Shown here in pieces: positions 24,216-30,804 of a stretch of DNA of 30,804 nt. Within the stretch, counting starts at the first letter, position 1. Each line of letters starts with the position of its first letter. This stretch comes from Bacteroidales bacterium. Its GTDB lineage: Bacteria; Bacteroidota; Bacteroidia; Bacteroidales; UBA932. The translations under genes and the position numbers were made by a program. A model generated the notes under the pieces. The model did not search any database, was not told the origin of the DNA, and worked only from the letters and a program-made list of their open reading frames with translations. The DNA is taken from assembly GCA_004552965.1 (NCBI GenBank), contig SFMU01000026.1, positions 1 to 30,804 on the forward strand, in the 5' to 3' direction.

Positions 24216-24255
24216 GCAATAAGGCGACTGAATCACTTCTCAGCCGCCTTATTGC
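24216..24255. terminator. Bidirectional terminator between FISUMP-like and YccF genes
   Basis: GCAATAAGGCGACTGA (24216-24231) pairs with TCAGCCGCCTTATTGC (24240-24255) with one mismatch, a 16-bp stem with an 8-base loop. It lies between convergent genes. T-runs beyond the stem are short. Confidence 0.8.
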
Positions 24256-24272
24256 TTTGCAAGGTATTCTTG

Positions 24273-24638
24273 TCAGGCTCTTGTGGAGCCGAAAGGAAGG
24301 ATACTCATCTTGAGAAGACGCCAATGGGCTTTTGCGAACGGGATTCCGATGATCGTTATCGCGCAGAGAATGCACATCGCTATGTGGAATATCGCGATCT
24401 CCCACCATCCGGTCACGATCCAGAGGATGTTGAAGGCGAGCGGAAGACAACCGCTGTCAGTCATCAGCTGGACATCTCGGCCGAAGGGACAGAGCGCAAC
24501 CCCGGCCATCTTGAACAACTGCACACCGAAAGGAATGCCGATGATGGTCAGGCACATAAGGAGGCCGAAGAGCGCGTAATACAATGCAATCAGAAAGCCT
24601 CCGAGGAAGAACCACAGAATGTTTCCAAGTATATTCAT
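24273..24638 (-). CDS. yccF: YccF-family inner membrane protein
   Basis: A 121-residue membrane protein with two copies of the YccF (DUF307) motif: IIGIPFGVQLFKMAGVALCPFG in the first half and IIGIPFAKAHWRLLKMSILPFG in the second. The hydrophobic helices (NILGNILWFFLGGFLIALYYALFGLL and IFHIAMCILCAITIIG) frame them. Length fits the family (about 120-150). Function unknown. It starts 20 bp downstream of the dehydrogenase stop on the same strand, so the two are likely co-transcribed. Confidence 0.92.
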   Translation of the reverse strand: MNILGNILWFFLGGFLIALYYALFGLLMCLTIIGIPFGVQLFKMAGVALCPFGRDVQLMTDSGCLPLAFNILWIVTGWWEIAIFHIAMCILCAITIIGIPFAKAHWRLLKMSILPFGSTRA

Positions 24639-24658
24639 CGGTGGAAGAATTCAATTGT

Positions 24659-25411
24659 CTAGATCACCACGGCGCCGGCAACCGGAAGGATTGCGCCGGA
24701 GATGTAGGAGGCGAGGTCGCTGGCGAGGAAGAGGAAGGCGTTGGCAATGTCCTCAGGCTCAGCCATTCTGCCCATCGGAATGTTCTTGATGATCGGCTGG
24801 ATCATCTCGTCAGGAAGGACTGCAACCATGTCGGTGCGGGTTACTCCCGGGGCGACGGCATTGACGCGGATCTTGTAGGGGCCGAGTTCGCGTGAAAGTG
24901 ACTTGGTGAGTCCGTTGACCGCGAACTTCGAGGTAGGGTAGCCGCAGCCGGTCCCCTGTCCGTTGAAACTGACGATCGAACTCGTGTTGATGATCACTCC
25001 GCCACCCTGTTCCTTCATGATCTGGGCAGCTGCACGGCTGCATGCATAGAGGGCCTTGATGTTGAGGTTCAGGATCTTGTCGAAGTCTTCATCCTTGTAG
25101 TCGAACAGCGGTGTGTTCTGGGATATTCCCGCATTGTTGGCGAGGATGTCCAGTGAGCCGTATTTCTCCTTGATGCCCTCGAAAGCGGCAGACACTTCGC
25201 TCCTGTCGCTGAGGTTCGGCCAGATTGCATCCACCTGGGCCTCAGGCATTTCGGCCTTGATTTTCTCCAAGGCCTTCATGGCGGTTTCCTCACGTGAACC
25301 GCAGAGGACGGTGATTGCCCCTGCTTCGAGATATTTCTTGACTATGGCATATCCGATGCCTCTGGTGCCGCCGGTGACGACAGCTACTTTGCCTTTGAGT
25401 AAATTATTCAT
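24659..25411 (-). CDS. Short-chain dehydrogenase/reductase, BaiA-like
   Basis: A classical 250-residue SDR: TGGTRGIG cofactor loop at 13-20, NNAG at 92-95, catalytic Asn117, Ser145, Tyr158 and Lys162. CGSR at 37-40 after the second beta strand suggests NADP(H) preference. From memory the sequence is close to BaiA 3-alpha-hydroxysteroid dehydrogenases (GVIINTSS, GYPTSK, VAPGVTRTDM, PMGRMAEPEDIAN, LFLASDLAS), but FabG-like reductases share many of these. The true substrate could be a steroid, a fatty acyl chain or a sugar. It is followed 20 bp later by yccF. The acyltransferase gene lies 103 bp upstream, same strand. Confidence 0.88.
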   Translation of the reverse strand: MNNLLKGKVAVVTGGTRGIGYAIVKKYLEAGAITVLCGSREETAMKALEKIKAEMPEAQVDAIWPNLSDRSEVSAAFEGIKEKYGSLDILANNAGISQNTPLFDYKDEDFDKILNLNIKALYACSRAAAQIMKEQGGGVIINTSSIVSFNGQGTGCGYPTSKFAVNGLTKSLSRELGPYKIRVNAVAPGVTRTDMVAVLPDEMIQPIIKNIPMGRMAEPEDIANAFLFLASDLASYISGAILPVAGAVVI

Positions 25412-25514
25412 ATCTCATGTTTTTTTGTATTCCCAAATATGGAATATTCCTTTGAAAAATGCAATATCCCGAACCGTCCCCGGCGGCAGGAATATGCCGA
25501 ACGATGCTGCGCTC

Positions 25515-26654
25515 TTATCCGATCACCCACTTGCTGCCTGGAATCTTCGAAATCAGCCAGGAAGCGATTGCGCAGCAGATGAACGAGAGGGCTGCGATGA
25601 CGGGAATCGCGGCCCAGACCGGGATCAACGGCTGGGCGGCATTGCCTGCCACGAAGACTTTTGCAATCGGGCCGAGGAAGAACATATGCATCAGATACAT
25701 CCCGAACGACAGCTTCGACAGGCCGGTGACGATGGCCGGCGCCTCCTTCCTTGTGATGCAGGTGAACAACAGGAAGGCACCGAATGATGCCAGAAGAACG
25801 TTCGGTGTGCAGAACGCCCAGGACCATTCAAGCTCAGGGGTCTCGATGAGCTGTCCCGGGACTCCCTTCAGATAGAAGGACCATCCTGTGAAGGCGGCCC
25901 CCACCAGGAAGCACAGGGCACCGACCCGCAGCCTCTTCGCCTTGTCCCAGTCCAGATGGAATCTGATGTAGTGAGCCATCACGAGGTAGCCCAGATAGCC
26001 CGAGCAGTACCAGAGCATGGTGAAGCCGTTCCAGAAGCACTCACCCCAAAGCTCGGGGGTGATGAAGCGGTGGATCCACGGAATGAATGTGGACACAATG
26101 AATATGCCGAGAAAGATTCTTTCGTCCTTTGCCGAAGCCCTTTCAAGCCATGGAGACACCACAGGAATGATCAGGTACAGGCTTATGAGAGGGTACATGA
26201 ACCACAGGTGGCCGGCCATCGACGGGAAGTTGAACGGCAACCTTTTGAGGTCGGCGAGGGACTGCTCCCACTGCATTCCGCCCCACAGCAGAGGAAGGAA
26301 GGTGTAGAGCACCATGAACACCAGCATAGGCGGGAGTATCCGGGTGAATCTCTTTCTGTAGAACTCTCCCATCGTCACTCCGTTCTTCATCGGGACAAGC
26401 AGGAATGCCGACACGATCATGAACAGCGGAACGCAGGTCCGTGCCACAAATCCGTCATAGAACGCTACCCAGAAGCGGTTTGCTTCATTGGCAAGCATCG
26501 ACATGTTGCCTGCCAGCCCCGAGCTGTCCGCTCCGTAAAAATTCTCGCTGGCATGGACCAGCATCACAAGGAAACATGCGATCACGCGGATGTAGTCGAT
26601 GAAGGCAATCCTTCCCGCAGACTGTTTCCCGTTCAATGTCAACTGATTGTTCAT
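25515..26654 (-). CDS. Acyltransferase family 3 membrane protein
   Basis: A 379-residue integral membrane protein with about ten hydrophobic helices. The acyltransferase-3 signature is at the N-terminus: FIDYIRVIACFLVMLVHASENF with Asp20, Arg23 and His34. The family (OafB/NodX/OatA-type) transfers acetyl or other acyl groups to sugars of LPS, peptidoglycan or exopolysaccharide. No SGNH domain is fused. No neighbouring glycan gene is visible, so the acceptor is unknown. The start MNNQLTLNGK is a single clear choice. Upstream DNA is low-complexity and no promoter was recognised. Confidence 0.9.
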   Translation of the reverse strand: MNNQLTLNGKQSAGRIAFIDYIRVIACFLVMLVHASENFYGADSSGLAGNMSMLANEANRFWVAFYDGFVARTCVPLFMIVSAFLLVPMKNGVTMGEFYRKRFTRILPPMLVFMVLYTFLPLLWGGMQWEQSLADLKRLPFNFPSMAGHLWFMYPLISLYLIIPVVSPWLERASAKDERIFLGIFIVSTFIPWIHRFITPELWGECFWNGFTMLWYCSGYLGYLVMAHYIRFHLDWDKAKRLRVGALCFLVGAAFTGWSFYLKGVPGQLIETPELEWSWAFCTPNVLLASFGAFLLFTCITRKEAPAIVTGLSKLSFGMYLMHMFFLGPIAKVFVAGNAAQPLIPVWAAIPVIAALSFICCAIASWLISKIPGSKWVIG

Positions 26655-26675
26655 GAGGTATGTTAAATGGCTATG

Positions 26676-26823
26676 TTTAATGGCTTAGCTGTGCGGCTTA
26701 GCTGGCTTTGCTTGTTGGCTTTACTGGCTTTGTTGTGCGGCTTAGCTGGATTTGCTGTGTGGCTTTATTGGCTTTGCTGAATGAATATGCTGAATGAATA
26801 TGCTGAATGAATATGCTGAATCA
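26676..26823. repeat. Low-complexity upstream region with 15-bp repeats
   Basis: From 26676 the sequence is built of GGCTTAGCTG / GGCTTTGCTG-type words, then three exact copies of a 15-bp unit (GAATGAATATGCT) near 26779-26822. No gene. It lies upstream of the acyltransferase, which reads away from it. Confidence 0.75.
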
Positions 26824-26890
26824 ATCTTCCGTAAGAGTCTGCCGGAAGAGACTGCCGGAAGAATGCCGGATCTTTGTCTGTGATTCTGAC

Positions 26891-26995
26891 CGGTGGCGCC
26901 ACCGATAAACCATGCAATTGCTCTTCCTATATTCGAACTCCATCACTCAAATATACGAACTCTATCACTCAAATATACGAACTCCATCTCTCAAT
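26891..26995. repeat. Palindrome and three 22-bp repeats
   Basis: CGGTGGCGCCACCG (26891-26904) is a perfect palindrome without a T-run. It is followed by three copies of CGAACTCCATCACTCAAATATA at 26934, 26956 and 26978 (period 22). No gene in this stretch. Confidence 0.8.
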
Positions 26996-27074
26996 GCCAA
27001 ATCGAACCCACTCCCCACACACCTGACGCAATCGTGCCTCCGCCTTTGTCGCGCGCATTGTCTTGACTTTCCAA

Positions 27075-27766
27075 TCGTCTCGGTTTGCAAGGATGCCACT
27101 GAAGCACCTGTGGGCAAGGTGACCGTGGCGAAGGACCGGCCGATCATCTACTCCGGACCTCGACGTCCACAAAAAGGACCCATTTCATGGAGGAACACCC
27201 AATCCAGACCTCGATGTCCACAAAAAGGGCCCATTTCATGGACGAATGGACCGATAGATGACTGCTTCGCCACGGTGAGACGGCTCTGGAGTACCTGTGG
27301 GTGGGGTCTCGTGACAAGAGTGTCGACAGAAGATGGTCTCGCCACGCATAGATGCCCCTGAAGTACCTGTGGGCAGGGTCGCTGTGCCGAAGCGTCGATT
27401 GAAGACCGCTTCGCCACGCCGGGATGCCACATAGGCACCTGTGGACTGGGTTGCCGTGCCGAAGACCGGCCGGGGCATCGGCCAAAGACCGGTTTGACAC
27501 CGGTTCCAGACAGTCTTGCCACGCGAGGATGGCACTGAGGTACTTGTGGGCGGGGTTGCCGTGTCAAAGACCGGTCAGAAGACTGCTTCGCCACGGGGAG
27601 ATGGCTCTGGAGTACCTGTGGGCAGGGGTCTCGTGACAAGAGTGTCGATAGAAGATGGTCTTGCCACGCATAGATGCCCCTGAAGTACCTGTGGGCAGGG
27701 TCTCCGTGTCAAAGACCGGTCAGAAGAACGCTTTGCCACGCGATAACTTGTATCCGATGGGTCCCG
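27075..27766. repeat. Palindromic repeat array 4 (72/105-bp units), interrupted on the right by IS110
   Basis: Register at 27093, 27280, 27352, 27424, 27529, 27601, 27674 and 27746; spacings of 187, 72, 72, 105, 72, 73 and 72. The 187-bp step contains a foreign insert with its own duplication (GACCTCGAYGTCCACAAAAA...CATTTCATGGA at 27155-27191 and 27206-27242, period 51). The array runs into the beginning of the 260-bp element and stops at CT 27767-27768. Confidence 0.9.
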
Positions 27767-27833
27767 CTTTTAGATTTGCACCGTGATTTCAATATGGAGT
27801 TACGGTGTTATTTGTTGTTGTAACTTTGGCATA

Positions 27834-28004
27834 AGCCGATCAGGTGAACTATGCTCGTATCGGTGAAAGTATAACAAGAAAGGTTAACAGGAAAGAGAAA
27901 GCGAACTAAACTCACTTCCAGACAAAATGTCCCAAGCCCGTATTAGGCTTTCTCTTTCCCCATATTGAAATGACCATTTAGAATGATAGACATTGCGGTC
28001 TAAT
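27834..28004 (+). ncRNA. Candidate IS110 bridge RNA in the left end
   Basis: A -7 box TAACTTTG (27821-27828) predicts a start near 27834. The RNA from there could fold into a 5' stem-loop (GCCGAT 27835-27840 with ATCGGT 27859-27864) and a 13-bp stem GGAAAGAGAAAGC (27890-27902) / GCTTTCTCTTTCC (27947-27959) with a 44-base loop. A third loop is closed by GACC/GGTC (27972-27975 / 27997-28000). This is the order of bridge RNAs: 5' stem-loop, target loop, donor loop. The middle loop contains CACTTCC, also at the right junction (29391-29397). The third contains TTAGAAT, also at the element's right end (29381-29387). Confidence 0.45.
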
Positions 28005-28026
28005 AAAAGTATCAGTCAAGTTCATT

Positions 28027-29055
28027 ATGTTGTTAACCGAGATAAAGCACAACAAAGTTATGGTTTTTAATCATTATCTGGGCATTGATATCTCAAAAAA
28101 GACACTCGATGCCGCTCTTATCATCAAAGAAGGTGAAATCGTAGGCCAGACGAAAGTCGCAAACAATCAGCAAGGGTTCAAAGAATTGTTTTCCTGGGCC
28201 AAGAAGAAGGGTGCAAAAAATGTAGAAACATTAGTGTGCGCTGAGCATACTGGAATCTATGGTTATGATCTTCAGGTATGGCTGGATGACAACCGGTTAT
28301 CATTCTCTTTCGTCCCAGCTCTGGAAATCAAAAAATCTCTCGGAATAAGAAGAGGAAAGAATGACTCCGTGGACGCTGTCAGAATAGCAGAATATGCTTA
28401 TCTTAGGCGAGAGACAATAGCACTAAGCCATAAGCCGTCGGATAGTATCTTTGCCCTCAAGGCTTTGCTAGGCGAGAGGAAACAATACGTAAGGACAAGA
28501 GCCGGCCTCCTGGCCAGGAAGGATGCTTTGGACCAATATGAGTCACAGGAAAGCAGGGATAGACGCGATAATATCATCCAAATGTTGACGCAAAATGTTG
28601 AGTCTCTCGAGAAGCAGATGATGCAGATAATAAAGGCAGATGAATCTATCTACAACAGTTATAAACTTATTACTTCCGTAAAGGGCATAGGGCTGGTAAA
28701 TGCCGTTAATACGATAGTTTACACGAACAACTTTACGTCATTCCAGACAGCAAGACAATATGCTTGTTATTGTGGGATAGCTCCTTTTGAGCACAAATCC
28801 GGCACCAGCATAAAAGGCAGGACAATGGTATCATCGCTTGGATGCCATCAGCTCAAGGCTGAACTATCAATGGCAGCACGAAGTGCAATCATAAACGATC
28901 CATGGCTTCGCAAATATTACAAGCGCAAGATGGAAGAAAAGGGAAATGTCTCGGGCGCACATGGCGTTGTACTTAATGCCATCAAGTTCAAACTAGTGGT
29001 AAGAATGTTCTCCGTAATCAAGTCTGGAGTTCCATACAAGGTTATGGCATACTAA
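28027..29055 (+). CDS. IS110-family transposase (DEDD recombinase)
   Basis: This 342-residue enzyme has both IS110 domains. The N-terminal RuvC-like DEDD domain shows Asp21 (LGIDISK), Glu73 (CAEHTG), Asp113 and Asp116 (KNDSVDAVRIAEYA). The C-terminal Tnp domain (Transposase_20) has ITSVKGIGLVNA, YCGIAPFEHKSGTS with the probable catalytic Ser258, and SSLGCHQLKAELSMAA. All catalytic positions look intact, so it may be active. It starts at 28027; a Met at residue 12 is possible but would shorten the N-terminus close to the first Asp. A 258-bp non-coding region precedes it, as expected for IS110-group elements with an upstream bridge RNA. Confidence 0.93.
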   Translation: MLLTEIKHNKVMVFNHYLGIDISKKTLDAALIIKEGEIVGQTKVANNQQGFKELFSWAKKKGAKNVETLVCAEHTGIYGYDLQVWLDDNRLSFSFVPALEIKKSLGIRRGKNDSVDAVRIAEYAYLRRETIALSHKPSDSIFALKALLGERKQYVRTRAGLLARKDALDQYESQESRDRRDNIIQMLTQNVESLEKQMMQIIKADESIYNSYKLITSVKGIGLVNAVNTIVYTNNFTSFQTARQYACYCGIAPFEHKSGTSIKGRTMVSSLGCHQLKAELSMAARSAIINDPWLRKYYKRKMEEKGNVSGAHGVVLNAIKFKLVVRMFSVIKSGVPYKVMAY

Positions 29056-29392
29056 TAAATAACCGGCTGAACTACTTTTACTTATAGTACCGGTTAGAGT
29101 CGCTGTTGGCAAATTAAAATACTAGACATCCTGTCTGTTAGAAGTATCAGTTAGTCGACATCTCCGGCAAGTAGCAGCCTAATATTATAAACGAATAGCA
29201 TTGTCCCTGTTGGGGTGATGCGCTTTCGCATTGCCATAATCATACTGACTATGAAAAACTTCTCAGGGGAAGGCCGCGCGGCCAGGGGCGGAACGCCCCT
29301 TTGAGCGCAATAAATATATATCCATCTAACGTTCCTTCGAAGGTAGGACCTAAAAATGTTAAAAAAGACTTGCAAAAGTCTTAGAATACCCA
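29056..29392 (+). other. Long, hairpin-rich right end of the IS110 element
   Basis: 337 bases without a supported gene but with six inverted repeats: TAACCGG/CCGGTTA (29060-29096), ATGCG-cttt-CGCAT (29218-29231), GGCCGCGCGGCC (29272-29283), GGGGCG-gaa-CGCCCC plus TTT (29285-29302, terminator-like), CCTTCGAAGG (about 29334-29343) and GACTT-gcaa-AAGTC (29367-29380). AAGTATCAGT near 29142 also occurs just before the transposase start (28007-28016). Confidence 0.6.
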
Positions 29393-29656
29393 CTTCCCGT
29401 GTGCGCGGGAGCATACACCTTTCTGAGTCTTCCGCTGTCCGCTGCCATCGCTCTTCATGAAATTCACCTGGCACGCCAATCTTCATTACAGGTACCTGTA
29501 GGGCACATCACGGTGCCAGGTGGCATCAAATTGTGTTCACCTGGAACCTTTTTAGTCGCTAACTACTTGATAATCAACGACGGCTCGTGCCAGGTGAATT
29601 TCACGAAGCCCATTTCAGCTACTATCCGATGCACCAACTCACAGTGGCTCCGCGAG
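29393..29656. repeat. Structured ~260-bp element, copy B (split from array 4 by IS110)
   Basis: Near-copy of 9996-10258. The inverted-repeat arms are 29450-29471 and 29590-29610; here the outer bases no longer pair perfectly (CTTCATGAA against TTCACGAAG), while the inner CACCTGG motifs and the 31-base CCTTTTTAGTCG...TGATAATCAA core are kept. As in copy A, a palindrome array begins directly after it. Confidence 0.8.
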
Positions 29657-30575
29657 GATGGCACTGAGGCATCTGTTGGCAGGGTGGACGTGACGAAGAC
29701 CGGCCAGAAGCCCCCTTCGCCACGCCAGGATGCCTCTGGAGTACTTGTAGACAGGGTCGCCGTGCCGAGGACCGGGAGGAATACTGGGGAGAGACCGGTT
29801 TGAGGTCGGTTGGGTGATGCTTTGGCACGCGAGGATGGCACTGAACCCCTTGTAGGCGGGGTCCCCGTGCCAAAGTGCCGATAGATGACTGTCTCGGCAC
29901 GCCACCATGCCTCAGAACACCTTCTGTTGAGGGTCCCCGTGCCGAAGGGCCGATAGATGACCGGTTTGACACGCGGGGTTGGCACTGAGGGCATTGTAGG
30001 CAGGGTCGCCGTGGCGAGGACCGGGAGGAACGCTGGGGTGAGACCGGTTTGAGGTCGGTTGGGAGATGCTTTGGCACGCGGGGATGGCACTGGACCCCTT
30101 GTGGGTAGGGTCGCTGTGGCGAAGACCGGGAGGAATACTGGGGTGAGACCGGTTTGAGGTCGGTTGTGCGATGCTTTGGCACGCGGGGGTGGCACTGAGG
30201 GCATTGTAGGCAGGGTCTCCGTGGCGAGGACCGGGAGGAATGCTGGGGTGAGAGCGGTTTGAGGTCGGTTGTGCGATGCTTTGGCACGCGGGGGTGGCAC
30301 TTAACCCCTTGTAGGCAGGGTTCCTGTGCCGAAGGGTCGATAGATGACCGGTTTGGCACGCGGGGATGACACTGAGGGCATTGTGGGTAGGGTCCCCGTG
30401 GCGAAGGGTCGATAGATGACCGGTTTGGCACGTGGGGATGGCACTGAGGGCATTGTAGGTAGGGTCACCGTGGCGAAGGCCGGGAGGAACGCTGGGGTGA
30501 GAGCGGTTTGACGTCGGTTGGGTGATGCTTTGGCACGCGGGGGAGGCACTGAGGGAGTTGTTGGAGGGCGATTCG
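29657..30575. repeat. Palindromic repeat array 5 (72/105-bp units)
   Basis: Register at 29658, 29730, 29835, 29907, 29979, 30084, 30189, 30294, 30366, 30438 and 30543: spacings are exactly 72 or 105 and nothing else. The 33 extra bases of the long units (GGGAGGAATACTGGGGTGAG..., followed by ACCGGTTTGAGGTCGGT) lie between hairpins. Two minus-strand frames (29563-30300, 29622-30431) stay open through it, but equally in different frames, so I treat it as non-coding. Confidence 0.9.
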
Positions 30576-30804
30576 GTTTTCGGGAAAAATGGATTTTTTG
30601 GTGGGGCATGTCACAATTTTCGAGTTTCAGGTTCCTATTTTCAAACTGTCTTTCCATTCAAGATGCGTAATTTCGTAAAAATTAATTTTGACGCTTTCCT
30701 TAGTACAATACTTCGTTAAAAATTTAACAATTATATAATTTTCAATTACTTACGCATACAATAGCCCGTTTTCGGGTAGCTTTACAGCACCTCGCAGACG
30801 GCAT
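30576..30804. other. AT-rich gene-free edge
   Basis: The last 229 bases become AT-rich after the array. I see no gene. A short hairpin CCCG-tttt-CGGG (30765-30776) is followed by TAGCTTTA and could be a weak terminator or leader structure of a gene beyond the edge. Confidence 0.5.

Larger units (their letters stand above)
27767..29392 (+). mobile_element. IS110-family insertion element inserted in the repeat cluster
   Basis: Comparison with the uninterrupted copy (…CCCGCTTCCCGTG at 9992-10004) shows a break: the left flank ends CCCGCT at 27763-27768 and homology resumes at CTTCCCGTG from 29393. A shared CT dinucleotide without target duplication or terminal inverted repeats fits IS110 recombination at a CT core. 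The element is about 1.63 kb: 258 bp of left end, a transposase gene, and 337 bp of right end. It is more AT-rich than its surroundings. The right boundary is uncertain by about 13 bases (29380-29393), since another CT lies at 29380-29381. Confidence 0.75.

Noticed and set aside
29151..29486. 111-codon minus-strand frame over the IS110 right end
   Set aside because: It crosses the IS/chromosome junction and the hairpin-rich region and shows no family features.
27075..30575. Repeat arrays as a CRISPR array
   Set aside because: There is no constant 25-40-bp repeat separated by unique spacers; whole 72/105-bp units are homologous, and no cas genes are present.
29563..30657. Minus-strand reading frames of 118-269 codons through array 5, and similar ones in the other arrays
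   Set aside because: Unit lengths divisible by three keep several frames open at once; overlapping frames are equally long, lack starts with signals, and one-base indels in arrays 3 and 4 break them. A translated repeat protein is not excluded but not supported.

Overview
The window looks like a chromosomal segment of a GC-rich Bacteroidales bacterium, possibly an uncultured gut lineage. The evidence is a SusC-type TonB-dependent receptor beside DUF4876 and DUF6850-type proteins, a FISUMP-like lipoprotein, several exact matches to the Bacteroidetes -7 promoter box (TAnnTTTG), TAATG/ATGA gene couplings, and small conserved Bacteroidales proteins. No rRNA, tRNA or CRISPR was seen.

Layout. 1-1451 (+): the end of an XRE regulator followed by a split HipA, arranged like the tripartite hipB-hipS-hipT toxin-antitoxin system. 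1563-3038 (+): a DUF1846/UPF0371 protein. 3130-9470 (-): a heavy-metal RND efflux operon (His-rich adaptor lipoprotein, permease, outer-membrane factor), with eight 25-bp repeats between adaptor and permease. 9.63-10.83 kb: a non-coding array of 72/105-bp palindromic units around a structured element of about 260 bp. 10924-19764 (-): a four-gene envelope operon, in transcription order a C25-like cysteine protease with HEAT-like tail, a TonB-dependent receptor, a DUF4876 lipoprotein and a DUF6850-type outer-membrane barrel. 20.16-20.54 kb: a third palindrome array. 20617-21029 (+): a Cys-rich small protein coupled to a small winged-helix protein, then a strong terminator. 21388-22593 (-): a choloylglycine-hydrolase-family lipoprotein. 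22994-24127 (+): a FISUMP-like lipoprotein. 24273-26654 (-): acyltransferase-3, a BaiA-like short-chain dehydrogenase and a YccF protein. 27.08-30.58 kb: a second large palindrome array, split by an IS110-family element whose left end folds like a bridge RNA.

Three things stand out. (1) Five dispersed arrays are built from hairpin units of 72 bp or 105 bp (72+33). Two of the clusters also share a 260-bp element with inverted repeats, and the second copy of that element is split by the IS110 insertion, which gives an empty-site comparison. (2) In five genes a tandem repeat begins at or across the stop codon, and in three of them the last codons plus the stop are themselves copied downstream. 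(3) Several exported proteins carry in-frame repeat expansions (His-rich, Gly/Ser/Ala-rich, AAGRGT-type), so repeat expansion affects both coding and non-coding DNA here.

All calls come from reading the sequence and from memory of families; no database search was run.
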